From Panaeolus papilionaceus (lineage: Eukaryota; Basidiomycota; Agaricomycetes; Agaricales), in assembly GCA_015501605.1 (NCBI GenBank), contig JADNRZ010000017.1:248001-312000 (forward strand): a DNA stretch of 64,000 nt. Reading direction: 5' to 3'. Positions 44,998 to 56,931 of the stretch are shown here, in pieces. Position numbers and translations under genes: made by a program. The notes under the pieces were generated by a model that ran no database searches, was not told where the DNA came from, and worked only from the letters and a program-made list of their open reading frames with translations. Position 1 is the stretch's first letter, and every line of letters begins with the position of its first letter.

Positions 44998-47900
44998 TTA
45001 AGCTTTAAAGGCTGTTTTGCGTCTGGTGGCTCTGGTGGGCACCACTGCTTCCTCGTAATCCCTAATAAGCTGCTCTATCCTGAATTTTAATGACCAGTTT
45101 TCGAACTCCTTGTCACTGAAAAACTTGCCAGTCTCCGGGTTTATTACCTTGTAGAAAAAATCATCTGCTATGAGGTTCAACTCATGCACTGCATCCTCCT
45201 CAGTATCGTCCGAACCTTCGCCACTTTCACCATTCTCATCAGAATTGATACCAGCACTTCGGCGTAGATAAAAGAGCTACAAAAGGATCATTAAGTTAGC
45301 GATGTAACAGGTGCAGGCAGAAACACGAACCCGTATGTAATCATGAAGAGCACCGAGACTTGTTCTCTTTGGCCTGGAGCGGGTAAGTGTGTTTAAGAAC
45401 CAGCGCGGCAATGTACAAGAACTGCTTAAGGAGCTCAGAATCCGTTTTTGAGTCACAGAAGAGGGGGAGTCGAAGAGGAAGGTAGCGTCCTCCAGTGTTG
45501 AAACGACATCGGGTGGAAAAACCAATTGGCCCAGTGCCTCCAAAGCTGAGACCACATCAGCCGAAACGGCACAATATTTGCACATGAACCGCTGGATATA
45601 GTGTAAAAACCAAGCTACAACTATCGCGCGCCCGTTACCGCCTAGGGCATCGAAGGCGTCTTGAATCTTGCTAGGCTTAGCAGCATCTTCAGGGGGGTCA
45701 AGCCTGCGAAACCTGTTAGTGCTCACAAACGCAGCGTGTGAGGTCTGTTCAAGAAATACCTACACCGATGTGATATGCCTGATACAGAATGCTGCAGCAG
45801 CAGAGGCTTCAAGGCTGTTGTTTTTCTGGCGCTCAAGGTCAAGTCGAACATCATCTGCCATGTGTCCCGATTGGTCAAGGACCTTATGCGCCAATGTCCT
45901 CCAGATATAACGACTATAACGGCGAAATGAGCGTGGAGGATTGAAACAGAAAAAATCCCATGGGTCAGCTTCTGTGTCGTTTTGAATCGATGTAAATAGA
46001 TGCCACCCAAGAAAATGGAATGTCGTAATGGTGGCATTTTCTGGCAGGTCGCGAGTATGACCTGGGCCATAAATGAGCAAGTCATGTTCATACAGGACAA
46101 GCATCTCTGGAGGAAGTCCTGCACGCTCAAGGTCCTGTTGGCATTGGATTCTCTTTCTGGCTACTGCTGGAGCGAACGCATTCCACAGACGCGGGTCCAA
46201 TAGTTCATCTGGTATTATTCTGGGCGCGAGTTTGTCAAGAATGTCGTATAGCATGTAGTTATTCAAGCTGTCCCACGATGAAAGTGCTGCAAGCATTTGA
46301 CCCCTGTGAGCAGGCTGAAGGGATGCCTCTGTTTGGAGCAAGATTAGAAAACAGTAGACGATGTATTGTTCATCTGCATCTGAACTCAAATCTAGCAGTC
46401 CCAGCACTGTCAGTTCTCCTCTTTGAGAAAAAGAAGACCCCAACTCACCGCCAACATGTTTCAGTGCTATCTTGCAAAGCTCATCATCAAAATGCGGAAT
46501 GTCAACATAAAACTCTTCCGAACGTTGCGGGTTTAATAAAAACTCCAGAAGCGATGCGTGATGAAATATGGACGGGATGGCACCGTTGGGAAATGTTATT
46601 ATTTTCGAGGAACCACCGCGTAACCCCATCCCATCAATATCGAAATTAATGATAGACTGCAGATCAACCATCAGTGCTTGCACAGAGATGGGAAGGCGGA
46701 GAAAGATTTTGAGATAGTCTCTGGAATCGTATTTCACGTCTCCTGCGAATGAAACCGTAACTATACGGAAGGCAAGTATTTGATGGACGAGCGCTGGGTA
46801 TTGGGTTTGGCGAAGAATGTAGAGGTACAGCGCATCCAACTCCGCGTATGGCCGATCATTTTGGGGAATGGTGTCCTGCAGAATGCTTTCGAGCCTGTGG
46901 TCGGGTTGATGTCGTAGGTCCCTGATATACTTCATGATGATAGAAGCGTAGACGAATTGGCCATTGGCACGCTCCACGATCCTCTTGACAAACCCAGGAG
47001 ACGGCCAACCAAGCGGGATTTGGGCTTTGAAGGGGTGCGATTGTCGAATTTCTGCAGTTTCAGCATGGACAAACACCTCAATGTCGTGGTCACTGTCGCA
47101 TTCATCCAATAAAGACACGCTGAGTCAACGAGGGCGATTTAGCATGCGTGGCAGCAAACCAAGAGCGAATGACTAATTCAGGTTGGCTGGCAAGGAAAAC
47201 TGAAAATGGATAAACGTCCTGATGTCCCACTAGAGTAGCAATGGCTTCCAGAACTTGCTTCTGCCCGATCTCCTCCTCACACTCGTCCAGGCCGTCGACA
47301 ACGATGATTCTAGGGAAGGTGCTTGGGAAAGCCTCCTGACCAGAATCGTCCTTGAGCTGCTTCAACGGCTCTATGATAAGATTCGTTACCTGCTGGGTGA
47401 GGGTGAGATCAAATACAGATGGGTTGTTATTGATGGTTTTCTCAATGTAACTTCGAAGTCCGGGTACGGAGAAAGCGAGTTGATAGGCCAAGGTTGTGAC
47501 GAAACGTCCTTCGTGTCCACGATGGGTTTCTGCAGACGATGTCCTGGAAAAGAAAAAGGAAGCCGCCAAGTTAGAGCCACTTTCCAGGCCTTCTGAGACG
47601 GTCTGTGCAATGGCAGATTTGCCGGCTCCTGCGGAACCGTACAACCAATAAATATATGGCAAACATTTTTAGGCCCAGAGACGGACGTCGTTGAGGAAGC
47701 GTTGCCGAGTATCTGGATGGCATTTGGGAGGGTCGTATCGGTCTCTGGAGTTGTACGCAGCTGCGGGCGATGACTTGTCATACAAAAGCTTTAACACTGG
47801 GCAGTTGAGAATATGCAAGTTAATTTGTTGGCCCCCGGGCCCAGTCTCATTGGGAATGCACAAACCGTTCTGAATATTTCCTCGATATGCGTGGTTGTTA

Positions 47901-48185
47901 ATAAAAGTCGCGTGATTTATTATGGTCCTTGAGCCTGGGCTGAGAAATGAATGAGGGTTCATCATTGTACTTTGAGGAACAGAGGTGCTGTTGCTTGCTG
48001 GCCATGGGGCATTCAACGTCGGGTCGGCGGCCAAACGTGAACTGGAGGCTGTTATTTCCCTGAGTCGATATCGAAGTATTATCTCGCGATACGTGAAAAG
48101 ATTACTCACCGTTTCCGACCGTACCCCTGCTTAACGGAGAGGGCTTTGAACCATGGATCAACGTCTGAGAACGAGTAGGGGCCAT
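44998..48185 (-). pseudogene. NACHT NTPase B, pseudogene
   Basis: Same six-exon plan as NACHT-A and C: 48185-48110, 48048-47866, 47796-46449, 46391-45764, 45712-45331, 45276-44998. Two lesions are visible. A TAA at 47669-47671 replaces the Gln codon found in A and C, eleven codons before the Walker A motif. A 2-bp deletion near 47107-47125 (after SPSLTQ) shifts the frame just before the conserved LLDxCDSDHDI block. Otherwise the P-loop GSAGAGKS, VVDGLDECEE and the C-terminal region are well kept, so decay is recent. Readthrough or a start after the stop would still meet the frameshift. Confidence 0.85.
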
Positions 48186-48368
48186 GAGGGGGAGAGAGAA
48201 AATCAGAGCAAGGAGATCCCTTGCGGTACACGAGGCTTGCGCTATGTCAATTGTATGTTGCCCTCGATACATACTCGATTCCCACTCATTTCATAACCAC
48301 AAAGCACTGCCATGATGTGGATAGATACGTACAGACAGGAACCATTTACAAGTGCAGTGCACAATAGA
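48186..48368 (-). promoter_or_regulatory. Upstream block of NACHT-B
   Basis: Counterpart of the conserved blocks upstream of A and C. The TATA-like word has changed to CATACAA here, in the pseudogene copy. Confidence 0.45.
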
Positions 48369-49678
48369 ACTCTATATGAAATAAATCGTTAGGTATTCCC
48401 CATATAAAGGGGAACAAAACGACGAACACACATCTATAATCAAACCAATAGGTCTGTATCCTCCACTTCAAGAGCCAGTACTGACTTATAAAGCTAGTTT
48501 GTTCCACTCACAACCTCCAAACACAGCGAAATAGGGACGAGGTATTAGAGGGTTTGCGGGTGACCGTCAATTATATAGCACAGCCTTCCAGCCATATTTT
48601 TGAACAACCGTGTACCTTTAAATAGAGGCATGAATATCTTCCTGTCCTTTTGTGCATTGTGTGATAAACCAACGAGTAAACGGACACTCAGACCTCGTAA
48701 GACTCAAGGGTGATCATGGCAAGTACGAACCTAGTAGTTTATGAAATACTTGATGGTTCGTGTCCCCAAAAGGGACTGATTTCGCACGGCTTGGTGTAGT
48801 GGGGTAGATACTAGAGTTACGGTATTTGGTATTTCAAAGGTCAATGTTGAACGTTGAACGTCGAACGTCAAGGCATCACACCGAAGTATTTGAAAATTTC
48901 AAAGGTATATCAAATTCAAAAATCGATGGGTGGAATACTCGGTGAATATAGATATACAAACAGGCAAAATGCGTCGTAGAAAACGGGTGGAGAAAGAAAA
49001 AAAAAGCGAAAAAACAGAGATAATGAGTAAAACGGAGTTGGGTGGTTGATTGGTTGCATTTGCGCAGTCCATAAGTATACTGGACACGATAGCTAGCTAG
49101 CTGGGATAATGGGTCTTCAAATGTGAATTACATAAAAAAATGCCACAAAGAAAAGAGGCGTCAAGTAAGGGTGACAAAACAAAGGAGCCTGGAGGTAAGT
49201 ATACTAGCAGTTGAAAACAATTAACCCTAACAGCTTCAGTTGCAGGGCCTGTAGAAAGCAAGTCCGAATCGAATAACAATTATAATGTTTAATGTGTAGG
49301 GCAGGTAAATCGGCCAGAATGTGAAACCATAGGCATCTTGAGCGTAACAGTGGCGAAGCTGCCTGAGCAAGGTTGGGAGAAGCCGCTGCTACACTGGCAG
49401 CTGGCTGTAGGTGCAGTGTCTTACCTTTATCTAACCAGAGGTCGTTGTCTGAGTCAAACCGCTGCGACCATGGATGATGACTCTACAAAACAGTACGATA
49501 ACGTCTGCTTTGTAGAGGTCGAGGTAATCCCTTCCCCCCTCTTGATGCTCTTGGAGAGGATAAGCTTACACTACATGTTCGTGCAAAACACAATTTGAGG
49601 CTTAAGTATGTGGATTAATTCGCGTCATTTACTACCAGGTGTTGAATTATTCAATTACAGGACTGCTGGTTAAGTTGG
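48369..49678. other. Intergenic between NACHT-B and NACHT-C
   Basis: Duplicated sequence, mostly the upstream flank of the left unit. Includes a small tandem array of TTGAACG-like heptamers near 48845-48865, the EPL1 fragment at 49320-49412 and, from 49425, the 3' flank of NACHT-C. No intact gene. Confidence 0.5.
49320..49412 (-). pseudogene. Orphaned 3' end of EPL1
   Basis: The minus strand reads 'TCTCCCAACCTTGCTCAGGC' and the following bases as in the last exon of EPL1 (near 53600), with scattered substitutions and a deletion of about 18 bases. It is a by-product of the segmental duplication, not a gene. Confidence 0.8.
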
Positions 49679-52600
49679 TTAATCTTTAAAGACTGTTTGT
49701 GTCTGGTGGCTCTGGTGGGCTACTACCGCTTCCTCGTAATCCCCAATAAACTGCTCTATCCTGACTTGTAATGACCAGTTTTCAAGGTCCTCGTCACTAA
49801 AAAACTCGCCTGTCTCCGGGTTTATTACCCTGTAAAAAATTTCATGTGCTACAAGGTTCAACTCATGCACTGCATCCTCCCACATACTGACCAGGTCTTC
49901 TTCGCCACTTTCAGGCTTGATACCAACAGTTAGTGCACTTCGTTGTAGATAGAAGAGCTACAAAAGGATCATTAAGTTAGTAATGTAAAAAATGCAGGTA
50001 GAAACACGAACACGCATGTAATCATGAAGGGCACCGAGATTTGTTCTTGTTGGTTGGGGTCGATCCGTGTCTAAGAACCAGCGCGGCAATGCGCAAGGAC
50101 TACTGAAGGAGCTCAGAATCCGTGTTTGAGTCACAGAAGAAGGGGAGTCGAAGACGAAGGTAGCGTCCTCCAGCGTCGAAATGACATCGGGTGTAAAAAC
50201 CAACCGGCTGAGGGCCTCCAAAGCTGAGACCACATCAGCCGAAACGGTACAAAAACAGTATATAAACTGCTGGATAGTGTCTAATAAATGAGCTGCAGCT
50301 TTCGCACGCCAGTTGCTGCCTAGGGCATCGAATGTGGCTTGAATCTTCTTTGGCCTGGAGGCATCTTCAAGGGGATCAAGCCTGCGCAGCCTGTCAGTGC
50401 GTGTACACAATGTAAGGTCTGTTCAATAAATACGTACAAGGAGATGATATGGTTAATGCAGAATGCTGCAGCAGCAGAGGCCTCAAGGGCGGCGTTCTTG
50501 TGCTGGCGCAAAAGCTCAAGCTGAATATCAGATGCGACGTACTCTGATTGGTCAAGGGCTATGTTTATCAAGACAATCCAGTCGTAATAACCATGAGGAC
50601 GAAATGAGGGTCGAGGGTAAAAACAGAAAAAATTCCATGGGTCAGCTCCTGTGTCGTGTTGAATCGATGTAAACATATGCCATGTAATCAAATCGACAGG
50701 GGTGGGTTTTTCTGGCAGATCGCGAGTAAAATAATTCAGACTACCCATGAACAAGTCATATTCATATATGACAAGCATCTCTGGGGGAAGTTTTGTACGC
50801 TCAAGGTCCTGTTGGCATTGGACTCGCCGTCTTGCAACAGCTGGAGCGAACACCTTCCACAGATGCGGGTCAAATACATCATCTTTGCCCATTCTAAACA
50901 CGATTCTTTGAAGAATGCTATAAAGCATGTAGTTGTCCAAGCTGTCCCACTTTGAAAGTGCTGCAAAGATCGTGTCCCTGTGAGCGGGTTGAAGAGATGC
51001 ATGTGTTTGGAGCAGAATTAGAAAACAGTAGATGATGTATTCTGCATCTGCATCTAAACCCGAATCTGGCAGTCCCAGTGTTGTCAGTTCTTCCCTTTGA
51101 GAAAAAAATCACCTTAACTCACCGCAAACATATTTCAGCGCCACCTTGTAAAACTCACTGTTATGCTTTGCAATATCAACGTAAAACTCTTCTGAGCGTT
51201 GTGGGTCTAATAAAAACTCCAGTAGCGACGCATGATGGAATATTGAGGGGACTGGGACATTGAGACATGTTGTCCCTCTCAAGGGGCGATCCCAATCACT
51301 GCCGCCGAACCACATCCCATCAGCATCGCAGTGGATGATAGATTGCAGATCAATCAAGAGTGCTTGCACAGAGGGAAGGCATAGAAAGATTTCGAGATAG
51401 TCTCTGGAATGGACATCATCAAAACTTCCGGCGAATGATATTGTAACAATACGGAAGGCAAGGATCTGATGGACGAGTGTTGGTTCCTGAGTTCGGCGAA
51501 GGATGTAGAGGTACAGCGCATCTAACTCTGCGTATGGCCGATCAGGTTGAGGAACAGTGTTCTGCAGAATGCTTTCGAGCCTGTGGTCCGGATGATGTCG
51601 TAGGTCCCTGATATACTTCATGATGATAGAAGCGTAGACGAATTGACCATTGGCACGCTCCACAATCTTCTTGACAAACCCAGGAGACGGCCAATCAATT
51701 GGAATCCTGGATTTGAACGGGTGCGATTGTCGAATTTCTGCAGTTTCAGCGTAGACAAACACCTCAATATCGTGATCGCTGTCGCATGAATCCAATAGAG
51801 ACACACTCTGCGTCAACGAGGGCGATTTAGCATGCGTGGCAGCAAACCAAGTCCGAATAACCAATTCAGGTCGGCTGGATAGGAAAACCGAAAATGGATA
51901 AACGTCCTGATATCCCACTAAGGTAGCGATAGCTTCCAGAACTTGTTTCTGCCCGCTCTCCTCCTCACACTCGTCCAAGCCGTCGACAACGATGATTCTA
52001 GGGAAGGTGCTTGGGGAAGCTTCTTGACCATAGTCATGCTTGAGTTGCTTCAACGGCTCTATGATGAGATCCGTTACTTGCTGAACAAGGGTGAGGTCGA
52101 ATACGGATGGGATGTTATCGATCGTTCGCTCAATGTAGCTGCGAAGACCAGGTATGGAAAGGGCAAGTTGATAGGCCAAGGTTGTTACGAAACGTCCTTC
52201 GTGTCCACGATGGGTCTCGGCAGACGACGTTCTGGAGAAGAAAAAGGACGCAGCCAAGTTAGAGCTGCTTTTCAGATCTTCTGACACAGTCTGTGCAATG
52301 GCAGATTTGCCAGCTCCTGCGGATCCGTATAGCCAATAAATATATGGCGAACGTTTCTGGGTCCAGACACGGATGTCGCTGAGAAGGCCTTTCCGCGTGT
52401 TTGGATGACATTTGGGAGGGTCGTATCGATCTTTGGAGTTGTAGGAAGCTGCGGGCGATGACATTTGGTACAGCAGCTTTAACACTGGGTAGTGAGAACA
52501 TTGAGGTTAAGTCATTGACTTCCCAGTCTCTTTGCAAAATTTACGGACCATTGGGACCATTCCCTTGATGTATGTGGTTGTTGAAAGTTGCGTTATTCAA

Positions 52601-52823
52601 TATGGACTTGGAACCTTCCCCGAAGAATGAATGTGGGACAGAGGTATTGTCGTTTTCCGGCCATTCGACGGGCAAACGGGAACCAGAGACTATAGTTCGC
52701 CTGAATCAATCTCAAAGAGGACCCACAGTGCATGGATGATGACTTACCATTTCCAACCGTTTCCCTGCTCAACGGAGAGGGCCTTGAGCCATGGATCAAC
52801 GTCTGCGAACGAGTAGGAGCCAT
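49679..52823 (-). CDS. NACHT-domain NTPase C, intact
   Basis: Six exons, 52823-52748, 52689-52549, 52484-51123, 51065-50438, 50390-50012 and 49957-49679, form one frame of 954 residues. Walker A GSAGAGKS, FFFSR, Walker B IIVVDGLDECEE and FSVFLSSRPELVIRTWF are all present. The N-terminal second exon is 42 bp shorter than in A and B. The C-terminal exon (VHELNLVAHEIFYRVINPETGEFF...) is shared with B and more distantly with A. It is the tandem sister of pseudogene B and is likely the functional member of that pair. No repeat domain is present. A self/non-self or stress-sensing role is inferred only from the family. Confidence 0.88.
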
Positions 52824-52984
52824 GAATGGTAGAGAAAGTCAGAGAAAGGAGGTCTCACGAGCCTTGCGTGATATTATATGTTGCTCTCGATACATAATGG
52901 ATTCCCACTCATTTCACAGCCATAAAGCACTGCCATGATGAAAGTGTGCAAATAGGAACTATCTATAGGTGCAGTGCACAATGA
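52824..52984 (-). promoter_or_regulatory. Conserved upstream block of NACHT-C
   Basis: Aligns with the blocks upstream of A and B. On the minus strand it carries a TATA-like ATATAA word at 52874-52879, about 50 bp before the ATG. Confidence 0.5.
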
Positions 52985-53524
52985 CCAAGGGCTGTCAGAT
53001 CCAGCGATCCCAGACATACTAATAGGAATCAAACCATCATTCAGGTAGACTGGTGATCATCCCTCGCGAGGCGCGAGGACTGAACCTCTGTCTCACAGAA
53101 GCTATTCTTGCGATATCACACAGAAGTATATGAATTTTTCGAAATATATCAAATTCAAAAATCATTGAGTGGAGTACTCGGTGAATATAGGAATACAAAC
53201 GGGCAAAATGCGTCGTAGAAAACAGAGGTAGAAAAAAATGCGAAAAAACGAGATAATAAGATAGAGTTGGGTGGTTTGTTGCGTGGGCGTAGTCTGTAAG
53301 TATACTGGACACGATAGCTAGCTAGCTGGAATAATGGGTCTTCAAATGTGAATTAAAAATGTCACAAAGAAAGGGGGCGTCAGGTAGGAATGACAAAACA
53401 AAGGGGGTAAGTATACTAGCAGATGAAATCAATTAACCCCTGACAGCTTGAGCTGCAGGGCCTGAGGAAAGCAAGTCCGAATTTCGAATAACAATTATAA
53501 TGTGTGATATGTAGGGCAGGGAAA
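52985..53524. other. Intergenic between EPL1 3' end and NACHT-C
   Basis: Duplicated flank, matching 48893-49319. Contains the GCTAGCTAGCTGG word near 53316. No gene is seen. Confidence 0.45.
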
Positions 53525-56500
53525 TCAGCCAGAAGGCGAAGCCATGGGCATCTTGGGCGTAACATTGACAGCCATGCGAGGTGGCGAAGCTGCCTGAGCA
53601 AGGTTGGGAGATACCGCTGCTACAGCTTGCTGTAGGTGCGGCGACATCGCGTGCTGGCCATTGATCTGGATACCATTCCTCCTCGTGCCATTGGTAGACG
53701 GCGACCGAATAGGAACAGCCTGTGGGATGCTTCCGTTTGGTACGCCCGTCACAACAGCGCCGTTTGTCTGAGCATCAACACCGTTGGAAATAGGTGCTGG
53801 TCGAGGGAGTGCCGCGGCCATTGGCCATTGCATGGGTCGGGCACCAGGAGGAAGCTTCATACCAGGGTTCATGGCCATGTTTAATGCAGCAGCGTTGGGA
53901 GCGAGGTGCATATACGAGGCCAAGAGCGCCCGGCTAGCAGGATCATTTGCATTTGGCATATTAGCAAAGGCTGTCTTGAGATTCTGCATTTGCTGCTGTG
54001 TGATGCTACCTGGCGCGACCTGCGGGAAGCCAGCGTTCATCAATGTGGCAGCAGTCATCGGCATAGGCGTCAAATGATATCCATTGGTCGGCACGCCAAG
54101 TCCCATGTGTTGCTGCGGTGTCATGACAGGTGGCTTAGGTCTGACAGGTATAGGAGCAGGTGCTGGTGCGCTGACGGGCACGGAGTCTGCAGCAGGTTCT
54201 GGCTGGGGTGTATGAATAATACCGTTTTGTTGGATAGCGGGTGTGGAAATGGGCTCTTGTTTGGGGACGTCGATGTGAGGCATAGCAAGAGCAGGGCGGC
54301 TGCTACTACCAGAGCTATTGGTAGATGACGGTACAGGTACGGGAGCGGGAATGGGTTGGGGTGTTGGAGTATGAAGAGGAGTGGTCGTAGTAGCTGGTGT
54401 CGACGGCGGTCGCATACCACCGTTGGAAGAGATCCTCATCTGAGGAACACCCACAGGTGGTTTCATCTGGTGCGACATGGAGACGGGCATCGGCATGTTA
54501 TGTGCGGTAGGAGGGAAAGGATAAACAGGAAGGACTTGAGGAGGGATGATGCTGTTTGGCAGACCACTGATGGGTCGCAGAACGCCATTGGCATCTTTGC
54601 GAAGGAGAGGAGGAAGACCGAGACGGAAGGCATGAACAGCTGTTGGTTTGCCATCGGGGCCAGCGAAGAAAATGTTGGAATCGGTGACGAGAGAGGCATG
54701 ATCCCTTTCCTCGAAAAGGTCCGCCGTATGCATGAGGTAACTATAAAGAAAAGTAAGACACAGAAAAAATAAATTAAGTGCATCGGTACTTACTCCACGT
54801 TGTAGTCGTCGACCAGGACACGGTTCTCCTCGTCTGCACCTTGTGGGCCATAGGGAGGAGCATCGTCGTTGTCGAACTTCCACCGGGACTCCAAACGTTC
54901 AAGCAGTTCAGGGTCTTCAGGCATGTTGTCGTCCACCTCCATCTTCACCTCGTCATCAGACTCTGGACCAAGGCCAAAGAGTGATGAGCGAGGTAGAGAA
55001 TTAACTCGAGGTTTCTTAAACTCGCGACGATCAACGTGAAGTCTTCCACCACGACCATAGCGAAGACGAGCAGCTCTGGGATTGCGGGTTGATGAGGGTG
55101 AGTCGAAATCGTCTGACGTTGTAGACTTGGGCGAGCCAGGTGGGGTGATGAACTTGAAAAGCTTGGAGGAATAGGGGACAGGTAGATTTTGGTACGGGTT
55201 CTGCAATAAAATAAAAGATTAGAACACGAGCGCCACCTATTGAGAACAATTACTTACGTCGATTTGGTCTTCCCAGTGATGGTCCTTCTCCCGCTGCTTG
55301 TCGAGGTGTGCCTCGACGCGGTTGCGAATGCTTTTGATCCTGTCCGAAGGACGAATCTGCACTTCCTGTCGCACTGGTACCGGTGGCGCTTCAGCGGTCT
55401 TCAACTTCAGTCCTGTGATGCGTCTATTGGAAGAATGTAAGCTAATTGAAATCAACGAAAATATAAAATTAAGAAAGTAAACGTACGGTGCTTCTGGTTT
55501 CTTCACTGGTCGTTCCTTGTCAACTAGTAGCTCGTCGTCGACCTTATCCTTGAGTGAAGGATACTTCCGCTTGAGGTCGGCAAAGGCCATCCGCTTCTGC
55601 CAAATATCGTGTGACTGGGTGATACATTCCTTCTTCTGCGTTTCACGGCTCATGACCAGCGTGGCCAGATCCAGTGCCGCTTGAAGTTCACCTTGCAGAC
55701 GAATGAGTTTGTCCGAAGATGAGGCTTGCTGCGCTCTGGTTTTGCGGATGGCTTTTGTATCTCTTCTCCTGAAGCACACATACGACTCGTTGAGTGTATC
55801 CGCTTCGTCGAACTAAACATAAATCGGTCAATTGGAAATTCAATAACGATAATAAAATAAACATACATTAAGGACTGGAATAATACGGTGACCTTTTCGA
55901 TCAAGCCGTCGTTCCTTCCAGTGGGGATAGATTGCCCTCGCGAGCTGAAGCAGCGCAGGTGGTGGCGGAATCCATGATGGAACAGCGTATGACGAAAATA
56001 GCTCGGGTTTTAGAGGTTGAGAGAAGGCTTCTTGGTATTCTGAAAACTCGGGAAATGTCATCCCGTTTTCGAGGCCCTAAATGGAAATTTTTCATTTAGT
56101 AACAATGCAAGCTTAAAATTTTCAGTAAGACGAAGGGCAAAAGTGCTTACATGGTGAAGATACTCTGTTGTATCATGAGTAACCTTTTCAAAGATACCCA
56201 TAACCAATTCGAATTCATCCTCGGTAATAGCGGCAGTATGGACTGATTCAGGCTCTTTACCCTTGGCCTTGGCACTCCGCGAGGAGGTGCGCGTGCCAGA
56301 CCCAGGCGGTAGCATGGCCCCCTGAGCGCTTGTCCCTTCTCCGCGCGCTTCTTCGTTGTGTTTGTCTAGCCATTCCTTGTCCCGCTCATCCATATAATAC
56401 GTGAAACCCTCTGCAATGCCGTTGGAAACGGAGTCCTCGACAGTTTGGGAAGTGCAGACATAAGAATGGGGATCCAGCCACTTGTTTTGAGGGTAAAGTT

Positions 56501-56931
56501 CTTCATAATTGTCTATCACACCTGTAGAGTCTGGCGTAGGGATATAAGCTTGTGTATTAGAAGACGTTGTCGTATCCGCCGTCGTCCTAGCATGGCTACG
56601 ATGCGCCGCAGAGAGGACTTGTTGCAAATGGTGTTCCTAAAAAGGGAATTTTCCGCGTTAGTAAGCTGATTACTTGAGGATTTCCGTCTTTCCACAGCCA
56701 CATCGATGGCTGACGTGGCAACGAAAAATTGGAGACTACTGGGCTCACATTGGCGTCCTCTGCGTCTACACCTGCAACAAGAGTCGTAAAATGTTGTTTT
56801 TCTTCATCCTCGTCTGGAATAAATAGAGCATCTGCGTCTAATGTACCACGATGAATCTTTAGACGTGTCTTGTTGGTGACTCTATTGCGGTTTCTGAGGG
56901 TAGAAGCGGCCAGCTGATGATTTCGGGGCAT
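53525..56931 (-). CDS. EPL1: Enhancer of polycomb-like protein EPL1
   Basis: Scaffold subunit of the NuA4 histone acetyltransferase (and Piccolo NuA4), which acetylates H4 and H2A in nucleosomes. Seven exons: 56931-56749, 56636-56151, 56076-55867, 55812-55487, 55423-55258, 55200-54794, 54740-53525, giving 997 residues. The N-terminus RVTNKTRLKIHRG begins the EPcA domain, which continues through GLENGMTFPEFSEYQEAF. The FDEADTLNESYVCFRRRDTKAIRKTR block is highly typical of EPL1. The C-terminal 400 residues (last exon) are Pro/Ala/Gln-rich and disordered. Its 3' end has been duplicated downstream, but this copy looks complete. Identification is strong. Confidence 0.93.

Larger units (their letters stand above)
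44745..49412. repeat. Segmental duplication, left unit
   Basis: Tandem direct copy of about 49425-53640. The order is the same in both: 3' flank starting at a TATCTAACCAGAGGTCG word, NACHT gene, upstream region with the GATAGCTAGCTAGCTGG word, then the 3' end of EPL1. The EPL1 piece stops abruptly near 49412, where the next unit begins. The left unit has several hundred extra bases upstream of the NACHT gene. Confidence 0.8.
49425..53640. repeat. Segmental duplication, right unit
   Basis: The parental or sister unit, holding NACHT-C and running without a break into the intact EPL1 last exon. The duplication breakpoint lies inside EPL1 coding sequence, about 115 bp before its stop. Confidence 0.8.

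Noticed and set aside
47691..47873. Short plus-strand frames across the NACHT genes and other long genes
   Set aside because: Antisense shadows of the coding strand. They repeat at matching places in the paralogues only because the sense proteins are conserved.
53040..53110. tRNA-like GGTTCAGTCC on the minus strand
   Set aside because: The arms do not fold into a cloverleaf: the T-arm has only four pairs and no matching acceptor or D-arm is present.
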